From: Christiangramia fulva | GTDB taxonomy: Bacteria; Bacteroidota; Bacteroidia; Flavobacteriales; Flavobacteriaceae | DNA: 64,000 nt | Direction of reading: 5' to 3' | NCBI RefSeq assembly: GCF_003024155.1 | Contig: NZ_CP028136.1 | Location: 930,001-994,000, forward strand | Part shown: piece after piece, positions 54,210 through 63,949 of the stretch | Numbering within the stretch: position 1 is the first letter of the stretch | Layout: each line of letters opens with the position of its first letter | Translations under genes and position numbers: made by a program | The notes under the pieces: model-generated | Told to the model about the DNA's origin: nothing | The model's input: the letters and a program-made list of their open reading frames with translations, nothing else | Databases searched by the model: none

Positions 54210-55418
54210 TTAGCTTTTCAGTCGCAGCGTCAATACATCGTGAGAAGGCAGGCTGGCTTCCAATTCCTTTTGTGTGCTGCCCATTGATGTATGCTTCCAG
54301 ACATCATATAGCTTATACTGGGCATTATTGAAATCGACCTTATAGGAAAAATCAGGGTCTTCGAAGGGATGATCTTTCCAGTTAAAATCTATTTTCCTTT
54401 CCTGTTCTGAACGATTTAAAAATGTCACCGCCCATTCATCATTTGCCAGGGGCTTCACCCAGACTTCCAGCCCGTCATCTTCAGAATACTTGAACGCCTG
54501 AACTCCAAGCCTGTCCTGGTTAATAGAAATCACATCCTTATTAGTAAGGATAGCCCGGGTAGTTTCATTCATATTTCGAAGATCATTGCCGGCTATGAGA
54601 GGCGCAGCGATCATGCACCACATCGTAAAATGCGCCCTGTCTTCGCTGGTGCTCATCCCGTTACCCACTTCAAGCATATCAGGATCGTTCCAGTGCCCGG
54701 GGCCGGCATAATTACGAAGTCCTTTTTGCATATCCAGAATCCGCAGGATTCCCCAGGAAGACCAGTCCCCGTGATCTTCTTCGCAATCCCAGCAGGGGTA
54801 GATATCACCTGTAGTTCTCCAGAGGTGGCCTATATCTTCAGCCCATTCCCAGGGTTGATTGTCACCCCATTCACAAATGCTTAAAACGATAGGTTTGCCC
54901 GCCTCATAAAGTGCATCGCGCATGGTGAGATATGCTCCTTCTGCCTTAAGCCCTTCGGTATTGCACCAGTCGTATTTCAGGTAATCCACGCCCCATTCGG
55001 CATAGGTTTGAGCATCCTGGTATTCCCTTCCGCGGCTGCCTGGTTTTCCACCGCAGGTTTGCCAGCCGGCATCGGAATAAATCCCGAATTTCAGGCCTTT
55101 GGAGTGCACATAATCAACGAGTGCCTTCATCCCCGATGGAAACTTTTCCTTATTGGCATGGATAAAACCCTTTTCATCACGCTCCCCGTGCCAGCAGTCA
55201 TCTATGATGATATATTCATACCCGGCGTCTTTCATACCTGAAGCCACCATGGCATCGGCTGTTTCACGAATTAATTCTTCATTCACGTCGCAGGCGAACT
55301 TATTCCAGGAATTCCAACCCATAGGGGGCGTTTGGGCAAGGTCATCAAATTTTTGACAGAAACCCTTAGCGCCCATACAGAACAAAAAGATGAATAAGAA
55401 GTACTTAGTTTTTACCAT
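54210..55418 (-). CDS. Alpha-galactosidase, GH27
   Basis: 402 residues with signal peptide (LFIFLFCMGAKGFCQ). The GH27 core is clear: PPMGWNSWN, the nucleophile Asp in YLKYDWCNTEG, the acid/base Asp in HWNDPDMLEVG, and IIIDDCWHGERD. A C-terminal beta domain follows residue 300. It removes alpha-1,6-galactose branches from galactomannan. It stands last on the minus strand after the SusCD run but is separated from the FAS1 gene by a hairpin, so its level may be lower. Confidence 0.95.
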   Translation of the reverse strand: MVKTKYFLFIFLFCMGAKGFCQKFDDLAQTPPMGWNSWNKFACDVNEELIRETADAMVASGMKDAGYEYIIIDDCWHGERDEKGFIHANKEKFPSGMKALVDYVHSKGLKFGIYSDAGWQTCGGKPGSRGREYQDAQTYAEWGVDYLKYDWCNTEGLKAEGAYLTMRDALYEAGKPIVLSICEWGDNQPWEWAEDIGHLWRTTGDIYPCWDCEEDHGDWSSWGILRILDMQKGLRNYAGPGHWNDPDMLEVGNGMSTSEDRAHFTMWCMIAAPLIAGNDLRNMNETTRAILTNKDVISINQDRLGVQAFKYSEDDGLEVWVKPLANDEWAVTFLNRSEQERKIDFNWKDHPFEDPDFSYKVDFNNAQYKLYDVWKHTSMGSTQKELEASLPSHDVLTLRLKS

Positions 55419-55444
55419 TCCTATTTATTTTAAAATTTTCAAAA

Positions 55445-55473
55445 AAAGAAATTCCCTGCTATAAACAGGGAAT
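55445..55473 (-). terminator. Hairpin between the FAS1 lipoprotein and GH27 genes
   Basis: ATTCCCTG (55451-55458) and CAGGGAAT (55466-55473) form an 8-bp stem with a 7-nt loop. On the minus strand it is followed by TTCTTTTTTTG. It may end or attenuate the SusCD transcript before GH27. Confidence 0.8.
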
Positions 55474-55510
55474 ATTCTTCGTGAACTATTAAGCTAATAC
55501 AACAATTAAA

Positions 55511-58003
55511 CTACAATTTTTCAAATCTCACATTGTCTATTGCAAAATTGAGAAGTACATCCGCGCCTTCGAAAGCCATTCCAAATTCAGCATCTATAAG
55601 ACTAAAATCTGGCACTCCGAGCACTGACAAGGGAATACTGACAGTTTCCCATTCACCATCGGTATCAAATGCATCCCCGCTATCATTCCATGGCTCCCAA
55701 TCATAGAAAGCATCTACTCCATCGGCATCATGAAAGCGAATTCGGAATGTACCCTGTGAAATAGGTTCTATGGTATAAATATCAAATTTCAGGACATAAT
55801 CATTCACATCGGCGCCCACCATATCAGCTCCGTAGAAAGTAGAATGGTCATTCCTCCAGAATAAATCTACCCAGCCTGTACCGCCGGTCTGGAAGTTGGC
55901 ACGACCATAATTACTTCCGTCCAATGTAATTGCGGCATCATTTTCAACATTTACATTTCCCCACCAGGGATCTTTTCCATCCCAGTCAAAGAATACGGCA
56001 TCGGTATCTGTGACGGGATCTGGGCCGCCACAACCAGGAGTATCAAAACGTACATTATCGATGGCAAAATTCAACAGCACATCGGCACCCTCGAATGCCA
56101 TTCCAAATTCCGCATCAATCTGGCTAAAATCAGTAACCCCAATTTCAGCTAAAGGAATTTCAATGGTTTCCCAACCGTCGGTATCAAAGGGTTCTCCGGT
56201 ATCGTTCCAGGGCTGCCAGTCATAGAATACATCATTGCCATCGGCATCATGAAAACGAATTCGGAATTTACCTGCCGAAATTGGTTCCAAAACATTGATA
56301 TCAAATTTGAGAGAATAGTCACTGATATTCGTACCTACCACGTCGGCGCCATAGAAAGTAGAATGATCATTTCTCCAGAAGAGGTCAACCCATCCGGTGC
56401 CACCTGTCTGGAAATTGGCTCTACCATAACTTTCCCCATCCAGAGAAAGAGAAGCATCATTTTCAGGGGTCACATTTCCCCACCATTGATCTTTTCCATT
56501 CCAGTCAAAGAATACCAGACTTTCGTCTTTTACGGGGCACTGGCCTCCTTCGGCAGTTTCTATACCAAGAGCGCTTACCAGATCGGCAGGCACGAGAACC
56601 CGGTTAATTTCATGAATGACGCCGTTAGTTGCGCCTACGTTTGCATTTACGATCTGAGAAGGGATTGCCTCTTCGAAACTTGGTCGTAATCTTGCATTTT
56701 CTCCACTAAGATCAGCAGTTATTTCATCACCATACACAGTAGAAATCGTTCCTCCGTCAGTCAACTGGCTAGACATGAGAACTCCGGCATGCAGGTGATA
56801 ATTCAATAATTCTTTCAGAATTTCTATTTCTTCAGGAGTATCAAAATCATCAAGGCTGTCGAAATTATTTATAGTAGCGAACAGCGCGGTAAATGCATCG
56901 TTATTTGGAACGAAGGCGGTATATTCTTCCGAAGTTAAGGCACTGGTAAGACCAGCCTTTTCTATAGCTGCCAGGAAAGTAGTATAGCCTTTATCTTCAC
57001 TGCGTTCTTTAATGTCAAGCGTGGCACTAAGAATATCCTGAAAAACGCTTTCAGGAAGAAGTACCTTATCCACGCCATGCACCACACCGTTTATGGCCTG
57101 AATATCGGTCATTCCAAAACCGGCAGTATCATAACTTCCATCCGTGATTACAAGATCGTCTCCTACGGAAAGGGTTCCCCCCTGCATCGTAGTATAAGTT
57201 TCCCCACCTATTGCATCGGAACGCAGATTTTCACCTGTAACTGCGTGATACATCAGAATTTCCTGTAGCACATCGGTAGGCACATCGCTTAAATTAGACC
57301 ATCCGAAGGCTCCATTAAGCTGTGCCATTAAATTTTCAAAAGCCGCATTAGTGGGAGCAAATAAAGTAAGAGGATAATTTTCACTTTCAGGGTCATTTAA
57401 AGAAAGAGCATCACCCAGATCAGCCAATTCAATTGCTTCAGCAAGAGAAGAAAATTCAGGGTTTGCCTGCGCCTGTGTGACTACAGTTGGCGGCACCAGT
57501 ACATTATCTATAACGTGTAAGACACCGTTGGTAGAGCCAATATCAAAAGAGCCACTTACCAGTGAAGCTGTCCCGTTAAGAGTTAAATCGCCATTTTTGT
57601 TTATGAAAAGGCTAAGGTTGTTCCCTCCGGGACCCGTTGCCATTGTGGTTTTATAACCCGAGGTTAAAGTAGAGGTGAAATCGGCCGTAACGGTACTGAT
57701 TACATGATTAAGCAGCAAATTTTCAAGCTCTTCGTCACTGTATGCCGACATATCTAAGTTCTCAAAGGCCGCATTATTTGGAGCGAAAACAGTGTAGGTG
57801 GAGGTGCTCCTAAAAGTCGAATCCAAACCGGTTTGCACCATGGCTTCAGAAAGCATTGACAATTGATCGGTTTGGGTGATGATCTCCGTTAAATTACGCG
57901 GATCATCTCCTAACTGAGGATAAATATCATCATCGTCATCACAGGAGCTCAAGCTTGTCAACACTAGCAGTATTAACAAATAATATATTCTGGATAATTT
58001 CAT
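55511..58003 (-). CDS. Surface lipoprotein with three FAS1 domains and two tandem binding-like modules
   Basis: 830 residues. Lipobox SLSSC followed by DDDDD is a surface-export type signal in Bacteroidota. Three fasciclin (FAS1) domains occupy about residues 37-170, 175-320 and 322-480, each ending in the GVxHxIDxVLVP type motif. Two near-identical beta modules follow (about 495-660 and 670-830), each with FFDWNGKDQWWGNV or FFDWDGKDPWWGNV and GRANFQTGGTGWVDLFWRND, and each ending in GMAFEGADVLLNFAIDNVRF. The modules resemble carbohydrate-binding folds. It lies in the SusCD transcript and is likely a surface glycan-binding protein. Confidence 0.85.
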   Translation of the reverse strand: MKLSRIYYLLILLVLTSLSSCDDDDDIYPQLGDDPRNLTEIITQTDQLSMLSEAMVQTGLDSTFRSTSTYTVFAPNNAAFENLDMSAYSDEELENLLLNHVISTVTADFTSTLTSGYKTTMATGPGGNNLSLFINKNGDLTLNGTASLVSGSFDIGSTNGVLHVIDNVLVPPTVVTQAQANPEFSSLAEAIELADLGDALSLNDPESENYPLTLFAPTNAAFENLMAQLNGAFGWSNLSDVPTDVLQEILMYHAVTGENLRSDAIGGETYTTMQGGTLSVGDDLVITDGSYDTAGFGMTDIQAINGVVHGVDKVLLPESVFQDILSATLDIKERSEDKGYTTFLAAIEKAGLTSALTSEEYTAFVPNNDAFTALFATINNFDSLDDFDTPEEIEILKELLNYHLHAGVLMSSQLTDGGTISTVYGDEITADLSGENARLRPSFEEAIPSQIVNANVGATNGVIHEINRVLVPADLVSALGIETAEGGQCPVKDESLVFFDWNGKDQWWGNVTPENDASLSLDGESYGRANFQTGGTGWVDLFWRNDHSTFYGADVVGTNISDYSLKFDINVLEPISAGKFRIRFHDADGNDVFYDWQPWNDTGEPFDTDGWETIEIPLAEIGVTDFSQIDAEFGMAFEGADVLLNFAIDNVRFDTPGCGGPDPVTDTDAVFFDWDGKDPWWGNVNVENDAAITLDGSNYGRANFQTGGTGWVDLFWRNDHSTFYGADMVGADVNDYVLKFDIYTIEPISQGTFRIRFHDADGVDAFYDWEPWNDSGDAFDTDGEWETVSIPLSVLGVPDFSLIDAEFGMAFEGADVLLNFAIDNVRFEKL

Positions 58004-58027
58004 GAGTGTGTGTTTTATTATCAGTTT

Positions 58028-58060
58028 TTTTGAGATGTCCCGGAAGCCATATCCGGGACA
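58028..58060 (-). terminator. Hairpin between the TIG and FAS1 lipoprotein genes
   Basis: TGTCCCGGA (58036-58044) and TCCGGGACA (58052-58060) form a perfect 9-bp GC-rich stem with a 7-nt loop; on the minus strand it is followed by TCTCAAAAAAAC. It lacks a strong T-run, so it may act as an attenuator or an mRNA-stability stem. Confidence 0.6.
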
Positions 58061-58095
58061 CGTTCATAGTTTTTTAATTATCCTTTTTCCAGATT

Positions 58096-59178
58096 TTACA
58101 GGAAACCAAAATCATCTATATAAAATATATACTGTGCTTTACCTGTATTGGAAGACTCCTGGAAATCCAGACGGAAAATAGTGTTTGGTTCTCCTCCATT
58201 CGGATAAAAATTCGAAAGAGGGATCACAACTTTCTTCCATTCCCCAGGAATAAGTTCGATTTGCTGATGAGTAGCATTTCCATCAAAATCATTGATCGCA
58301 AGCGTCACAGAATCGCCCGGAGCGCCGGTCCCGTAAAGAGATACGGTGATAGCTTCATATTGATCGAAAGGAATATCAGGAGCGAGGAATGTAATACCAG
58401 ACCATCCTTCTCTAACGCTTTTTATCGAATATTCGCCTAAAGCTGGATCGGTGTTCTGAGCATCAAATGTTCCACCCCACTGGCTCATTTCCCAATCTGG
58501 GTTCAGAGCATCGATGAAAATTGAATAACTAAATCCATAGGATTCCGATTGAGCCACAGCGCCTCTTGATGTTTCAAGATAAATATAAGCCTGTTCTACT
58601 CCGGAAGGCACCGCTACGGTCACTTCGGTTTCAGAAACTGAAAGAATTTCGGCTTCTCTTTCAACTAAATTTCCGTTCTCCTCAGACCCTGAAACGAAGG
58701 TCACTTTAGTTGTCTCAGAAAAATCCCCTCCATGAAGAGTTACCGTTTTAACTCCATCAACAGTAGCTTCGGTATACTCTTCAATGGTAAGAAGTGAAAA
58801 GTCATATTCCGTTGTACCGTATAAATTAACAAGAGTCATCTTGTTATTCTGACCCACGTAGGGTGCATTTTCAGGAATAGTCACAAAAGTGAGCTCATCT
58901 GTAGTCAATGCCGGATTAAAGCCAGCCTGTACCCCATTGAAATAAATTTCTGTTAAGGAAGCCAAATTCTTCCCCCGAATTATATATGTATTTTCAAGTA
59001 CCCCCTGGGTCACAGGGATATCTTCCCGGGCCTCTGAGACGCTGGTTACTACCGGAGGCTCTTTAGCTGAATCTATCGATTCCGTAGCAAATTCATCCTC
59101 ACATGATACTAAAGAAAATACACTAATTAGCAGTATCATGAAGGAAAAGAATCCTTTATTTAATGTTCCTTTTTTCAT
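58096..59178 (-). CDS. TIG/IPT-domain surface lipoprotein (SusE-like)
   Basis: 360 residues with lipobox SLVSC followed by EDEF. IPT/TIG-like repeats are seen at about 40-120 (VSEAREDIPVTQG... NTYIIRGKNLASLTEIYFNGV) and 125-215 (VTLHGGDFSETTKVTF). The C-terminal part (220-360) is a beta sandwich like a carbohydrate-binding module: YSIKSVREGWSGITF, EWKKVVIPLSNFYPNGG and IFYIDDFGF. Such proteins take the SusE/SusF position after SusD and bind glycans at the surface. It begins 15 bp after the SusD stop. Confidence 0.88.
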   Translation of the reverse strand: MKKGTLNKGFFSFMILLISVFSLVSCEDEFATESIDSAKEPPVVTSVSEAREDIPVTQGVLENTYIIRGKNLASLTEIYFNGVQAGFNPALTTDELTFVTIPENAPYVGQNNKMTLVNLYGTTEYDFSLLTIEEYTEATVDGVKTVTLHGGDFSETTKVTFVSGSEENGNLVEREAEILSVSETEVTVAVPSGVEQAYIYLETSRGAVAQSESYGFSYSIFIDALNPDWEMSQWGGTFDAQNTDPALGEYSIKSVREGWSGITFLAPDIPFDQYEAITVSLYGTGAPGDSVTLAINDFDGNATHQQIELIPGEWKKVVIPLSNFYPNGGEPNTIFRLDFQESSNTGKAQYIFYIDDFGFL

Positions 59179-59193
59179 GTTATATTTTTTAGT

Positions 59194-60789
59194 TTATTGT
59201 CCGTCTTCAAAATCATATGGCACCGGCGGTTCAAGTAAGGCAGGGTTATTCTGTGTTTCATTACTAGGGTAAGGAAACAGTAGATCATCTGCCGTTGGAG
59301 TATAATGTTCAGAGTTCACCGTTGGAGGGTCAGTATCATTATTGAAGGTTCCTCTTTCGGTATTCGATAAGTAATCGATAGCAAATTCCGGCCCTCTTCT
59401 AACTACATCATACCACCATTCGAATTCAAAAGCAAGTTCAATTCTTCTCTCGTGAAATACATCTTCCAGTGTAGGGTTTTCAAGATCTTCCAGCCCGGCT
59501 CTGCGACGAACTTTATTGAGAGATTCTACACCTTTTTCGTATGGACCGCCACCTCTTAGTGCTGCTTCCGCATTGATCAGAAGGAGTTCTCCATATCGTA
59601 AGATGTACGTATTATTGGGATAACTTTGCATGGCTCCTCCTCCATTCGTGGATGGATTCCCTACTACATATTTTTTAATACCCACATTTGTTCCCTGGTG
59701 GTTTACATTTTCTGAAACCGTGTACCCCCCATTTAAATCGGGATAATAAGCTCCCGGGGCCATGATAGTGGCATAATATCTTAAATCCTCATCTGTATCT
59801 TCATAAGCAGCCTGAAGGTCTAAAGATGGACCGATAGCCGACCAGCCATCAGAAAACCCGGTAATTCCGGCCTGGGCGAAAAGAGACTGTAACCCATTCC
59901 CTTCTGCATACTGCCCGGAAGTAGACCACTGCAGTGCAAAAATAGATTCGGGATTATTATCATTCGCGGTTAGGAAAAGATCGTAATAGCTTCCCGAAGG
60001 ATCCCCATCTTCAGCATCCCCTCCGTAGAGTTTAAATTCCCCCGAATTGATAACTTCTTCTGAAAGCTGATAGGCTTTAGACCAGTCTTCCTGGTAGAGA
60101 TAAATTTTAGATAGCATCGCTTTTGCCGAACCACTGGAAACCCGTGCATTTTCATCATAATTGGAACCTCTTGTTTTATCTTCGAGATTTTCCATCGCAA
60201 ATTCAAGATCCCTTATAATGAACTTATATACATCTTCTACCGGATTTCTTGGAACCACAGGTTCTAAAACATACTCAGTATTATCGGCGATGATTGGAAC
60301 GGACCCAAAAATCCTCACCAAATAAAAATAAGCGGTAGCTCTTATAAATCTTGCTTCCCCCAGGGCGTTGTTCAACACCTCTGGTGAAACATCGGGCCCA
60401 ACAGCTTTAGGTAAAGTGTTTATCAGCGAGTTTGACTGAGCAATTACTGCATACAGAGATTCCCATGCCTGAGTAAGGGTTCCATGCTCACCGGTGATGG
60501 CAAAGTTGTCAAAATCGGCATTTCGAGGATCCCATGTGCGACCGTTACCAGAACTCAACTCCCCAATTGCCCATGCTACATTAGTGATAAAATTATACCA
60601 GGGTTTGGAGTATAGATGATTTGTTGAAGCCCTTACCTGAGCATCTGTTTTATAGAAGGTATCAACACTGTAAGAATCTTCCGGTGGTCTTTCTAAAAAG
60701 TCTTTGCTACAGGAAGGGAAGCATAGCAAAACAGCTATGGCAGCTCCAATCATCAAGAACTTTGATTTGAATAAATTCTTCATCTTCAT
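59194..60789 (-). CDS. SusD family nutrient-binding outer-membrane lipoprotein
   Basis: 531 residues from the ATG at 60789; an upstream ATG at 60807 would overlap the SusC stop. Lipobox FPSC is followed by SKDFLERPPED, the normal SusD start. TPR-type helices (SSGNGRTW; RFIRATAYFYLVRIFG; SGSAKAMLSKIYLYQEDWSKAYQL) and the conserved ending RRRAGL and RIELAFEFEWWYDVVRRG are present. It covers the SusC pore and binds the oligosaccharide. It starts 4 bp after the SusC stop. Confidence 0.95.
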   Translation of the reverse strand: MKMKNLFKSKFLMIGAAIAVLLCFPSCSKDFLERPPEDSYSVDTFYKTDAQVRASTNHLYSKPWYNFITNVAWAIGELSSGNGRTWDPRNADFDNFAITGEHGTLTQAWESLYAVIAQSNSLINTLPKAVGPDVSPEVLNNALGEARFIRATAYFYLVRIFGSVPIIADNTEYVLEPVVPRNPVEDVYKFIIRDLEFAMENLEDKTRGSNYDENARVSSGSAKAMLSKIYLYQEDWSKAYQLSEEVINSGEFKLYGGDAEDGDPSGSYYDLFLTANDNNPESIFALQWSTSGQYAEGNGLQSLFAQAGITGFSDGWSAIGPSLDLQAAYEDTDEDLRYYATIMAPGAYYPDLNGGYTVSENVNHQGTNVGIKKYVVGNPSTNGGGAMQSYPNNTYILRYGELLLINAEAALRGGGPYEKGVESLNKVRRRAGLEDLENPTLEDVFHERRIELAFEFEWWYDVVRRGPEFAIDYLSNTERGTFNNDTDPPTVNSEHYTPTADDLLFPYPSNETQNNPALLEPPVPYDFEDGQ

Positions 60790-60793
60790 ATTT

Positions 60794-63700
60794 TTATAAT
60801 TCAACATTCAGCCCCATTGTAAATGTTCGGGGCGATGGGTAACGCCCATTATCAACCCCCATGAGCAGGGCATTTTGGTTATAATTCCCTACTTCCGGGT
60901 CATATCCTGAATAGTTGGTTAGAGTGTATAAATTCTGGACGCTGCCATAAATTTTAAGATAGCTTAGTCCTATTTTTTTAGTAGTGCGGGCGGGTAAGGT
61001 ATAGCCCAGGGTTAGGTTCTGTACTCTAAGATAGGAACCATCTTCAATATATCTATCGGAAATATTAATGTTTGGAGTATCATTACGCGCTAAACGAGGT
61101 GAGCTGGCATCCGGATTATCTATCGACCAGTAATCCAGTACAGAAGGCGCCTGGTTCACATAGTAGCTATTGGCCGCCGTAAGCGTTCTATTTACCGCAT
61201 TGAAAATATCATTCCCGTAAGATCCCTGTAGGAAAATGGAAAGATCAAAAGCCTTATAAGTGAAATTGTTCTGGAAACCGAAAGTAAAGTCGGGATGCGG
61301 GTTACCAATTACGGTTCTATCATCGTTATTGATAACTCCGTCACCGTTGATATCTTTAAATTTAACATCCCCAAGCCAGGTTGAACTGAAAAGTGCATCT
61401 TCGAACGGACGTCCAAACTGAATTGGAGCCCCTTCTATATCAGAAGTGGTTCTGAATAAGCCTTCCACCTGGTAACCGTAAAACATTCCAACGGGCTCAC
61501 CTACTTTAGTCTGGGTAATATTCTGATTAGAATCATTTAGACTCAGATCTCCATTAATAGTCAAATCTCCCAGGAGTTCAGTAACCTTATTATCATAATG
61601 GGAAAAAGTCAAAGATGATTTCCAGTTAAAATCATGCTCTCCCAGCGTGGAATAACTCAGAGTAATATCAAAGCCTTTATTTACCATTTCGCCGAGATTT
61701 ACCCAGGGAGCGGTAATGGCACCGGGAGAATTCCCACCGGTCACAAAATCAGTCACCGCCAGTTGATACAAAAAGTCTTTTGAGACTTTACGATACACCT
61801 CAACCGTGGCATTTAATCTTGAATTTAAAAGTCCAAAATCAACTCCAATATTTGTTTGGGTAGAAGATTCCCAGGTTAAATCGGGATTTTCGTAATTAGC
61901 GAATTCAAAGCCTGTTCCCAAGCCCGTACTTATAGTATTCAATCTTACACCGTATGCAAAATTTGGAATGGCCTGGTTTCCAACTTCACCATAACCTCCA
62001 TAGATTTTAATATTTTGAAGGGCTTCAAAGTCTTCCATAAAACTTTCATTTGAAAGTCTCCAGGAAGCAGAAACTGAAGGGAAGTACCCCCATTTGTGTC
62101 CTTCGGCAAACTTGGAAGATCCATCTGCCCGCAAGGACGCAGTTAAATTATATCTGTTATCAAAAGAATAAATCAAACGGCCGAAGTAAGATTCCAGAGC
62201 TGAGCTACCTTTATACTGATCTGTATAATCGTTAGCATCTCCTGTACCAAGAACCGGAACATCATTGCTTACAAAATCTCCGTCCTGGGCTATTACTCCT
62301 CCCCAGGAAGATTCCTGCACTTCCTGCCCTGCAAGGAAGGTCACATCATGCTTTTCATTAAAGGTATCATGGAAAGTAAGAAGGTTTTTTATGATCCAGA
62401 AATCATTGTTTTCCCTTCTTACGCTTAAGCTGTTTTCACCTCTTTCCAAGGCTCCATAAGTAAAAGTGGGCTGGAAACGATCATTCAGGTTATACCCGAA
62501 ATCTCCTCCAAATTCTGTTCTGAAGCTAAGGTTATCGGCAATTGTAAACTCTGCAAAAAGATTTCCAAAGAGTCTGTTTCTGGTGAGTTTATTGTCTATA
62601 CTCAATGCTTCTGCAATCGGATTCCTTATACCAAATGCGATCTCATCGGCAGTAACCGGCCCCGCGAATGATCCATCGGGATTATATACTGCTCTGGCAG
62701 GATTATTTAATAATGACAATGAAATAATACCATTACTGGCATTGTTCAAAGTAATTTTGTCATTTGTTCTACTTCCGGTCATGGTGATACCGGTTTTTAT
62801 CCAGTCATTGATCTCAGCATTGACATTAGCCCTAACTGTAATTCTGTCAAAACCTGAACCTATAACAGTTCCTTCCTGATCGGTATAGGAAGAAGAGATA
62901 TAATAATCTATTTTTTCCGAAGCGCCTGAAAAAGACAGTTCATGGTTTGTCTGCATGGCATTGTCAAAAATTTCAGCCTGCCAGTCAGTCCCCCGGCCTA
63001 ATAAACTGGGATTTAGAAATTCAATTTGCTGATTCAGGCCGTAAATTGCCCCAATCGTGTTCTGCAATTCAGCATACTGCTGAAGATTCATTACATCAAT
63101 TTTATTGGTAGGCTGCTGAATAGCGGCGTATGTACTATAGCTAAGTTTCCCTTTTCCCTTTCTTCCTTTTTTTGTGGTTATAATTACCACACCATTAGAA
63201 CCTCGCGATCCATAAATAGCCGTAGCCGATGCATCTTTTAAAATATCGATAGACTCGATATCATTAGGATTCAATGCTGCCAAAGGACTAACATCGGTTT
63301 CTCCTTCCCCGTCAGCAGTTGATCTTCCACTGGTGGCTATATTCCTGGAATCCCCAGAAACCGGAACACCATCTATTATATACAAGGGTTCGCTGGAGCC
63401 CGTAATAGTATTAACTCCACGGATTTTAACCGACACTGAAGCCCCGGGACGACCTGAGTTCTTGGTGACCATTACCCCTGCGGCCCTACCTTGCATCAAT
63501 TGATCGACACTCACCTGAGGAATATCATTCAGCTCCTCAGCATCAATCCTGGAAACAGAACCGCTGATATTCTCTTTCAGCTGTGAACCATAACCAATTA
63601 CGACAACTTCTTCAAGGCTTTCAGAATCTTCGTCGAGAGTAATACTTAAATTTTCCCCTCCGGAAACTTTTACTTCCTGGGTAACGAAGCCTACAAAGCT

Positions 63701-63949
63701 AAACACGAGTACAGCATTATCCCCCACCTGTATTTCAAAGTTGCCATCAAAATCAGTGGTGGTACCGTTATTGGTGTTTTTTTCAATCACATTTACCCCA
63801 AGCAGAGGCAAACCGTTTGTATCGGTAACATTTCCGCGCACCGTGTTTTGTGCCACCCCTAGTTGGGCAAAAAAACAAAAGAGAACTATTAAAAGTAATT
63901 TTCCCTCTCGCGGTAAACCGTTTTTACTTTTAAGTAATTTAATGTGCAT
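60794..63949 (-). CDS. SusC family TonB-dependent outer-membrane transporter
   Basis: 1051 residues from the ATG at 63949 (MHIKLLKSKNG); a TTG at 63958 is less likely. Signal peptide (LLLIVLFCFFAQLGVAQ), then a carboxypeptidase D-like regulatory domain (VRGNVTDTNGLPLLGVNVIEK), then the TonB box-like EEVVVIGYGSQ and plug (SGRPGASVSVKIRGVNTI; GSRGSNGVVIITTKKG), then the 22-strand barrel. With SusD it imports oligosaccharides. It is the first gene of the minus-strand locus. Its promoter lies between 63950 and the edge, where no clear -7 box was identified. Confidence 0.96.
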   Translation of the reverse strand: MHIKLLKSKNGLPREGKLLLIVLFCFFAQLGVAQNTVRGNVTDTNGLPLLGVNVIEKNTNNGTTTDFDGNFEIQVGDNAVLVFSFVGFVTQEVKVSGGENLSITLDEDSESLEEVVVIGYGSQLKENISGSVSRIDAEELNDIPQVSVDQLMQGRAAGVMVTKNSGRPGASVSVKIRGVNTITGSSEPLYIIDGVPVSGDSRNIATSGRSTADGEGETDVSPLAALNPNDIESIDILKDASATAIYGSRGSNGVVIITTKKGRKGKGKLSYSTYAAIQQPTNKIDVMNLQQYAELQNTIGAIYGLNQQIEFLNPSLLGRGTDWQAEIFDNAMQTNHELSFSGASEKIDYYISSSYTDQEGTVIGSGFDRITVRANVNAEINDWIKTGITMTGSRTNDKITLNNASNGIISLSLLNNPARAVYNPDGSFAGPVTADEIAFGIRNPIAEALSIDNKLTRNRLFGNLFAEFTIADNLSFRTEFGGDFGYNLNDRFQPTFTYGALERGENSLSVRRENNDFWIIKNLLTFHDTFNEKHDVTFLAGQEVQESSWGGVIAQDGDFVSNDVPVLGTGDANDYTDQYKGSSALESYFGRLIYSFDNRYNLTASLRADGSSKFAEGHKWGYFPSVSASWRLSNESFMEDFEALQNIKIYGGYGEVGNQAIPNFAYGVRLNTISTGLGTGFEFANYENPDLTWESSTQTNIGVDFGLLNSRLNATVEVYRKVSKDFLYQLAVTDFVTGGNSPGAITAPWVNLGEMVNKGFDITLSYSTLGEHDFNWKSSLTFSHYDNKVTELLGDLTINGDLSLNDSNQNITQTKVGEPVGMFYGYQVEGLFRTTSDIEGAPIQFGRPFEDALFSSTWLGDVKFKDINGDGVINNDDRTVIGNPHPDFTFGFQNNFTYKAFDLSIFLQGSYGNDIFNAVNRTLTAANSYYVNQAPSVLDYWSIDNPDASSPRLARNDTPNINISDRYIEDGSYLRVQNLTLGYTLPARTTKKIGLSYLKIYGSVQNLYTLTNYSGYDPEVGNYNQNALLMGVDNGRYPSPRTFTMGLNVEL

